Positions 5,529 through 10,364 of a stretch of 10,364 nucleotides of DNA are shown here, in pieces. The notes below the pieces were generated by a model, which worked only from the letters and a program-made list of their open reading frames with translations, was not told the DNA's origin and made no database searches. Numbering within the stretch: the stretch's first letter is position 1; every line of letters starts with the position of its first letter. Made by a program: the position numbers and the translations under genes. Origin of the DNA: Elusimicrobiota bacterium (lineage in GTDB: Bacteria > Elusimicrobiota > Elusimicrobia > 2-02-FULL-39-32); the NCBI GenBank assembly GCA_023249835.1, contig JAHFBY010000023.1:1-10364 (forward strand), in the 5' to 3' direction.

Positions 5529-7229
5529 TCAACATTCTCGCACTGTTCTACCCTCCACGCGCAATACGCGGTCAACGATATTTAAAGTGGACAACCTATG
5601 CGCGATAATCAAACAGGTTCGCTGGTCCATTAATTTACATAACGCGCGCTGCAACAAGTTTTCCATTTCCATATCTATAGAAGAGGTCGCTTCGTCCAGC
5701 AGCAGCACGGGCGGGTCTAATATCAGCGCTCGGATAAACGCCACCAATTGTCGCTCCCCGGTAGATAGCAGCGCGCCCCGCTCGCCCACCGGCTGACCCA
5801 GCCCTAAAGGAAAACGCTGGAAATAGGCGGTTGCTCCCGCCAGTTCCACCGCCTGCTTAATTTTTTCATCAGTGACGCCGGGACGGTCCAGGGAAATATT
5901 TTGAGCGATGGTTCCTTGAAATAAAAAGATCTCCTGCGGGATGAGCACGATGTTCCGCCTCAAATCGCTGCGGGCCAGATCTTTTATATCTACGTCGTCT
6001 AGGAGCACGCGCCCCTGCTCAAGGGGATAAAAACGCAATAAGATATTGCTCAAAGTGGTTTTGCCCGCGCCGGTAGTGCCGATGATAGCTATACATTCGC
6101 CGCTGCGAATGTGAAAAGAAACGTCCGTCAACACCGGACGACCGGAAGAGTAGGAAAAATGCACCCGCTCAAATTTAACGTCGCCGCGCACTGCCTGCAA
6201 GGTAACGGGACGCTTAGGGTCCAGCGCGTCCGGCTTACGGTCTAACAACTGAAAAATTCTTTCGGAAGAGGCCAGGGCGGACTGAAAAACATTGTACTTT
6301 TCCGCCATGTTGCGAACAGGGTTAAAAAACTGCTGCACGTACTGTACGAAGGCCACAACCACTCCTACTCCAAGGCCCCTAAAAACCATGCGTTCACCGC
6401 CAAAACCTAACACTAAAGCGATGGAAAGCGCGCTGGAGAACTGCACTAAGGGATAAAACAACGCGTTATACCGGATCGATTTTAAGAGTTCACGCTTATA
6501 ACCCTCATTCATCTCCTTGAACTTTATAAAATTCAGCTCTGCACTGTTATTGAGGTGAACCGTAGCCATGCCATTGACGTTTTCTGCCATATAACCGTTC
6601 ATTCGGGAAAGCGCCGATCGGATTAAACGGTAGGCGGCGCGGGCGTAATTTTTGTATACCACCGCGGCCCCCAAAACCACGGGCATCAAACCCAAAGGCA
6701 AGAGCGCTAACTTCCAGTCCAATAAAAGCATGGCCGCGGCCGTGGACGCCAACGTCAACCCGTTGCCTAACACCGTCACGAAACCTGAGGTAAACAACTC
6801 CTGGATCGCGTCCACGTCTCCGATTACGCGGGTCATTAACCGTCCGGAAGGGTTCGCGTCAAAAAATGATGCGGTCATTTTTTGTAAATGGCTAAAGAGT
6901 TGAGAGCGCATGTCCGCCATCACTTTTTGGCCGATTATTTCCATACGCACGGACTGATGCACAGAAGCCCAATAGCCGCCAACCATGATCAGCAGATAAA
7001 TGATCGCCAAATGCGCCAGGCCCTGCAGGTCCGAATGCACAATGGGACCGTCAATGGCCAACTTAACCAGATAGGGACCCAAAGCTTCAGATGCGGAAAC
7101 GACCAAAAGGAACGTTAGGCCTAAGAACGCATCGCGCCGGTAAGGCAGGGCAAACTTCAACATGCGCCAAAATAGACGCGCGTCCCCAGATTTGAACGGG
7201 CGATCTATTTCTATTTCCAAATGAGGCAC
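5529..7229 (-). CDS. ABC exporter half-transporter, catalytic-Glu subunit (MdlB/TM288-like)
   Basis: The product has 566 residues, starting at GTG (7229-7227) with GGAG 7 nt upstream, inside the end of the preceding ABC gene. The transmembrane domain (about 25-310) has the pattern of a six-helix ABC exporter of the inner membrane. The nucleotide-binding domain follows: Walker A GTTGAGKT (384-391), Q-loop Gln432 in PQEIFLFQGTIAQNISL, signature LSTGERQ (488-494) instead of LSGGQ, Walker B LLLDEATSSID with catalytic Glu513, and H-loop His544 in IIAHRLSTL. The LSxGxRQL-x-x-F-x-R-A-L form is typical of MdlB/TM288-type subunits of heterodimers. The C-terminus stops soon after the H-loop (VEGRTVREC) and lacks the usual last 20-30 residues (GTHEELL-type tail). 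The partner is the subunit encoded 4 nt upstream. The substrate cannot be told from the sequence; the adjacent membrane protein hints at a lipid or glycolipid. Confidence 0.93.
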   Translation of the reverse strand: MPHLEIEIDRPFKSGDARLFWRMLKFALPYRRDAFLGLTFLLVVSASEALGPYLVKLAIDGPIVHSDLQGLAHLAIIYLLIMVGGYWASVHQSVRMEIIGQKVMADMRSQLFSHLQKMTASFFDANPSGRLMTRVIGDVDAIQELFTSGFVTVLGNGLTLASTAAAMLLLDWKLALLPLGLMPVVLGAAVVYKNYARAAYRLIRSALSRMNGYMAENVNGMATVHLNNSAELNFIKFKEMNEGYKRELLKSIRYNALFYPLVQFSSALSIALVLGFGGERMVFRGLGVGVVVAFVQYVQQFFNPVRNMAEKYNVFQSALASSERIFQLLDRKPDALDPKRPVTLQAVRGDVKFERVHFSYSSGRPVLTDVSFHIRSGECIAIIGTTGAGKTTLSNILLRFYPLEQGRVLLDDVDIKDLARSDLRRNIVLIPQEIFLFQGTIAQNISLDRPGVTDEKIKQAVELAGATAYFQRFPLGLGQPVGERGALLSTGERQLVAFIRALILDPPVLLLDEATSSIDMEMENLLQRALCKLMDQRTCLIIAHRLSTLNIVDRVLRVEGRTVREC

Positions 7230-7233
7230 AGAT

Positions 7234-8976
7234 TTACTCCAAACCCTGCTGCTTGTATAGCGCGCTAAAAAAATTATCCCGCCGCAATAACTCTTGCGGA
7301 GAACCTTGGTCGATCACGCGGCCTTGATCCAGGATCCATATCTGTTCGGCGCTGGCGACCGTAGAGTAACGATGAGAGATGATTATGGTGGTTTTATTTT
7401 TCCGGACTTCCCGCAAACGTTTCAAAATCTTTTCTTCTACGGAGACGTCCACGTTGGAAAAAGCGTCATCCAAAATTAATATATCGGGGTTACGCAGCAG
7501 CGCGCGCGCAATTTCCGAACGCTGCCGCTGCCCGCCTGAGAGCGCAACGCCCCTCTCGCCGACCAAAGTATTCCCCCGCGCTTCTAACTGTTCAATATCG
7601 GAGTCTAGGCCAGCGTCAACCATCGCTTTTTCAATCATATCCTCCAGCGCTTCGGGATGGCCCATCCGGATATTTTCGGTAATAGATTCAGAAAATAAAA
7701 ATATATCTTGGCTGACAAAACCGATCCGCCGGCGCAATATGTCGTGCGGAATTTTGCGAACGTCCGCTCCGCCGATCCAGACCGCGCCCACGGGCGGCTC
7801 ATAGAGTCGCACCAATAGATGCGCCAAGGTGGATTTGCCCGATCCAGTTTTACCGATAATAGCGCTCCAGCTTCCTGCGGACATGGAAAGAGTCACTCCT
7901 TTGAGAACGGGTTCATCCTTGTAAACAAAAGTAAGCTCTTTGATTTGAATTTCTGTTCCCCTCCATTCTTGCCGGACCGCCTCCACTGTTTGGCTGCTTT
8001 CTTCCGGTTCATCTAAGATCTCGCGCAACCGAAACATGGCCGCGCGCCCCCGTTGGTATTGGTTCACCAACACTCCGAGCGCTGTCATGGGCCAAGCAAG
8101 CATGGCTAAATAGCCCATAAAACCCGCAAGTCCGCCCACAGTTAAACGCCCCCAAATTATTTCCCTTCCGCCATTGAGCAGCACCAACACCCCGCAAACA
8201 CCGGCTACCAAGCTCAACATCGGCTCAAACTGCGCATGGACCTTGGCCAAAGCGATGTTTTTCTCCAGATAGTCTTTAGCTAATAATTCAAAGCGAGCGA
8301 TTTGGCGGCTCTCCTGCGCATAGGCCTGCACCACCTTAATGCCGGCAATGCTTTCGTGCGTGTGGGAAGAAATAGCGCTTAAAGCCGCTTGCGCAACGGC
8401 GAACCGATCGCGGATGCGCGGACCCATCCGCACCACAATAACCGTGACCACGGCCATGGGCGCCACGCACCAAATCGTCAACCGCACGCTTAAAGAAAGC
8501 ATCAAACCCAGCGTCGCTGCGGTCATTAAAAAACCATCCACCATCCCTAAAAATCCTAGAGAGGTGAATTGCCGGACCGCGCTCAGGTCGCTGATCGCGC
8601 GCGAGAGGATATCTCCGCTTTCATATTTTTTAAAAAAGCGCAGGGGCAGATGCAATAGCCTGCGCAAAAAATCGTTCCTTAAGTCATACTCCAAAAGGTG
8701 GGTAGCGCCAAACAGGTATTGCCGCCAATAATAGCGAAAAATTGCCTGCCCGATCGCAGCAGCGACCAAACAGCAGGGAAAAAACCATAGGCCTCGACTT
8801 GGAGCAGGAGCCAGAGAGTCGATCGCTTGTTTGGTCAGGATTGGTATCAGCAGGCCAAAAATATCGGTCGCGACCAAGCTGATAACGCCCAAAAACACTG
8901 GCCGCCGGTACTTCTTAAGATAGGGAAAAAGAGGCGCAAATGGACTGTTTAAAAATAACTGAACGCGGTCAACCAT
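7234..8976 (-). CDS. ABC exporter half-transporter, LSGGQ subunit with degenerate Walker B (MdlA/TM287-like)
   Basis: The product has 580 residues from ATG 8976. A longer frame to 9135 adds 53 residues that only duplicate coding space of the upstream gene and do not look like an exporter N-terminus, so I reject it. The transmembrane domain (about 20-315) is followed by a nucleotide-binding domain: Walker A GKTGSGKS (375-382), Q-loop Gln423 in SQDIFLF, a perfect signature LSGGQ (479-483), Walker B ILILDDAFSNVD with Asp504 where catalytic Glu is expected, and H-loop His535 in IIISHRYST. Asp for Glu is the known mark of the degenerate ATP site in heterodimeric exporters. Its intact LSGGQ would complete the working site formed with the other subunit's Glu513. 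The tail (GRVIDQGSPQELLRRDNFFS) is full length. No strong Shine-Dalgarno precedes the ATG; an 8-nt overlap with the upstream gene suggests coupling. Substrate unknown. Confidence 0.93.
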   Translation of the reverse strand: MVDRVQLFLNSPFAPLFPYLKKYRRPVFLGVISLVATDIFGLLIPILTKQAIDSLAPAPSRGLWFFPCCLVAAAIGQAIFRYYWRQYLFGATHLLEYDLRNDFLRRLLHLPLRFFKKYESGDILSRAISDLSAVRQFTSLGFLGMVDGFLMTAATLGLMLSLSVRLTIWCVAPMAVVTVIVVRMGPRIRDRFAVAQAALSAISSHTHESIAGIKVVQAYAQESRQIARFELLAKDYLEKNIALAKVHAQFEPMLSLVAGVCGVLVLLNGGREIIWGRLTVGGLAGFMGYLAMLAWPMTALGVLVNQYQRGRAAMFRLREILDEPEESSQTVEAVRQEWRGTEIQIKELTFVYKDEPVLKGVTLSMSAGSWSAIIGKTGSGKSTLAHLLVRLYEPPVGAVWIGGADVRKIPHDILRRRIGFVSQDIFLFSESITENIRMGHPEALEDMIEKAMVDAGLDSDIEQLEARGNTLVGERGVALSGGQRQRSEIARALLRNPDILILDDAFSNVDVSVEEKILKRLREVRKNKTTIIISHRYSTVASAEQIWILDQGRVIDQGSPQELLRRDNFFSALYKQQGLE

Positions 8977-10364
8977 TGTATCCGGCAGGAAAAACAATTT
9001 TGCGGAGCGAACCAATGTTGTTTCGCGTTTTTTGGTCACCCGGTTTAAGCCGCAACGCCTCCTCAAAATATTGCAAGCTCCGCAAATAATCCGCCATTTT
9101 ATAACTACAGTACCCCAAATGGTAAACGATCTCAAAAGCGCGCGGATCCAACCGTTGCGCTTGGATAAAAATGGATTGGGCTTGCGGGTAACGAGCCAAG
9201 CTCATTTCATAAAAAAGACCCACTGCATAAAGCAACTCGGCGTTCCCCCGCGCGAGTATGCCTGCCCGCTCCAAACAACTCAGAGCTTCAGACAAATTAT
9301 TTCTTGCTCTTTCCATATCCCCCAGCAGCAAATACGCATATACTTTTACATAAGGCACTACTGGCGCCGACAAAATCATCCGGCTGATCCTTTCCGCCTG
9401 GTCAAGGTCCCCTGCATGAAACAGAAGTCCGGCATGTTCCATGGCGCTCACCGGATAATCTAAAACGTCATCTAAGTTTATTGTTATTTTGGGATAGGGC
9501 TCATCCATTTTTAACCCATACCATTGATAGTAACGCTGAGGAGTCTCAGCGCGAAGAACTGCGCAGCGGCCAATAAATTCTTCCAACTTAACGGCATCTT
9601 TTTCCTCTGCCCGCATATCGCGGTTAGGTTCACTGCGAATTTTTTTCAAAAAATCCGAACGCAACAGCAGGTGTCGAACCTTTAGTTGCGTTAACATATT
9701 TTTAAGGTCGTCCGCATCACTAGATCTCTGCGCATACTCTAAAATAAGTTCCTTATCCAAGTAATAACTTGCATGCAGGGGACGCTCCAAACCAAATATA
9801 TACGGAATACCGGCGTAGATCACCCCTTCATTTTTATCAGTATTGCGGTTGATCAAATGAGTGATCCAACGCAATTGGTCCAGACCCTGATCTCCGGTGC
9901 GATAATTCCCGGGAGAAAATCCATACAGCGCCATTTTCACTGAACTAAATATCAACCCCAACATACCAGAGCTTAGACAAGTGTAAATAAATGCTGCGCA
10001 TACGGCCCCAAAAACCACGCGTTTAACCGCTAAAGCTTGCGGGGAGCTAAGAAGAAAATTAACGACAAAAGCAAAAGGCAGGCAAACTAAAAACGACCAC
10101 AATCCAATTTGATAACGGGTCTCAACGGCGCTAGCGCTTAAAATGAACCAACTGCTAACGCCGGCCACTACCCACAATCGCAACGAACGTGGAAAAGCCG
10201 ATTTCCAAAAAATCGGAACCACCATAACCCATATCAATGTCCCGCCCCAAGCCGCCGGGACGAATTTGCCTTGATCGCGGCAAAAACCGGTCAAACTTGA
10301 CAACACGTAGACAAACGAATTCATCCCATTTGAATCAGCATAACTAATGGGAATAATTTGATGC
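8969..10364 (-). CDS. PMT/GT39-like polytopic membrane protein with C-terminal TPRs (5' partial)
   Basis: An ATG exists at 10324, but the frame stays open through a further 13 codons to the window edge (HQIIPISYADSNG), so the gene very likely starts outside; 464 codons are visible. Numbering from that ATG, hydrophobic segments at about 25-42, 50-65, 74-92 and 103-125 look like membrane helices. ETRYQIGLWSFLVCLPF resembles the RY-x-x-P segment of C-terminal helices in PMT/GT39-type lipid-linked-sugar glycosyltransferases. Residues 145-270 (VIYAGIPYIFGLERPL, then LKVRHLLLRSDF) resemble the extracytoplasmic C-terminal domain of such enzymes. From about 292 to 435 there are three to four TPR-like helix pairs (LFHAGDLDQAERISRMIL; YLLLGDMERARNNLSEAL; YHLGYCSYKMADYLRSLQYF). 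It is the first visible gene of the operon and overlaps the ABC gene by 8 nt. The catalytic N-terminal part is not in the window, so enzyme activity is inferred; a non-catalytic relative is possible. Confidence 0.75.
   Translation of the reverse strand, partial: HQIIPISYADSNGMNSFVYVLSSLTGFCRDQGKFVPAAWGGTLIWVMVVPIFWKSAFPRSLRLWVVAGVSSWFILSASAVETRYQIGLWSFLVCLPFAFVVNFLLSSPQALAVKRVVFGAVCAAFIYTCLSSGMLGLIFSSVKMALYGFSPGNYRTGDQGLDQLRWITHLINRNTDKNEGVIYAGIPYIFGLERPLHASYYLDKELILEYAQRSSDADDLKNMLTQLKVRHLLLRSDFLKKIRSEPNRDMRAEEKDAVKLEEFIGRCAVLRAETPQRYYQWYGLKMDEPYPKITINLDDVLDYPVSAMEHAGLLFHAGDLDQAERISRMILSAPVVPYVKVYAYLLLGDMERARNNLSEALSCLERAGILARGNAELLYAVGLFYEMSLARYPQAQSIFIQAQRLDPRAFEIVYHLGYCSYKMADYLRSLQYFEEALRLKPGDQKTRNNIGSLRKIVFPAGYNG

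Noticed and set aside
7379..7804. 141-codon plus-strand frame and similar long frames opposite the ABC genes
   Set aside because: These are antisense shadows of strongly motif-supported ABC genes, with no family features or ribosome sites of their own.
8977..9135. 53-residue N-terminal extension of the first ABC subunit
   Set aside because: It lies wholly inside the upstream coding region in another frame, has a basic non-membrane composition unlike exporter N-termini, and ATG 8976 gives a normal family length with a short coupling overlap.

Overview
The window is bacterial DNA: short intergenic gaps, Shine-Dalgarno-led or overlapping starts, sigma70-like promoter sequences and compact operons. 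GC content looks intermediate by eye. No rRNA, tRNA or phylogenetic marker gene is present, so the organism cannot be named. A PMT/GT39-like membrane protein with TPRs and a heterodimeric ABC exporter would suit a didermic bacterium or an uncultured candidate phylum, but this is a weak inference.

Left part (1-1442), accessory DNA. The window opens on the minus strand with the C-terminal part of an IS1634/IS4-type DDE transposase that runs off the left edge and has no recognisable N-terminal part. After a gene-poor stretch comes a type II toxin-antitoxin operon: a strong promoter region (431-468), a BrnT-family toxin starting at TTG, and a PF12441-type ribbon-helix-helix antitoxin. A 10-bp inverted repeat (229-238 and 1112-1121) brackets the module. 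The following 386-bp gap contains no confident gene, only a 57-codon orphan frame on the minus strand that may be debris.

Middle (1443-5527), plus strand. A 1054-residue SNF2 (Snf2/Rad54-type) ATPase with an N-terminal SNF2-associated region overlaps by 4 nt a 307-residue SWIM zinc-finger protein. The same partnership is known in other bacteria (HelZ-like or YwqA/YwqB-like pairs), and the proteins probably act together on DNA. A perfect 16-bp palindrome covers the annotated start codon of the SNF2 gene.

Right part (5529-10364), minus strand, reading right to left. A gene whose start lies beyond the right edge encodes a polytopic PMT/GT39-like protein with a C-terminal TPR region. It overlaps by 8 nt the first of two ABC exporter half-transporters, and the second follows after 4 nt. 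The ABC motifs are complementary: the first subunit has a perfect LSGGQ but Asp in place of the Walker B catalytic Glu, and the second has the catalytic Glu but a deviant LSTGE signature. This predicts an asymmetric heterodimer with one working and one degenerate ATP site, as in TM287/288, BmrCD and MdlAB-type exporters. The two operons converge, and their stop codons are 1 nt apart.

I see no CRISPR array, integrase, origin or riboswitch. No clearly new system can be proved from the sequence. The parts most worth following are the bracketed toxin-antitoxin cassette, the palindrome at the SNF2 start, and the coupling of a PMT/GT39-TPR protein to a heterodimeric exporter.
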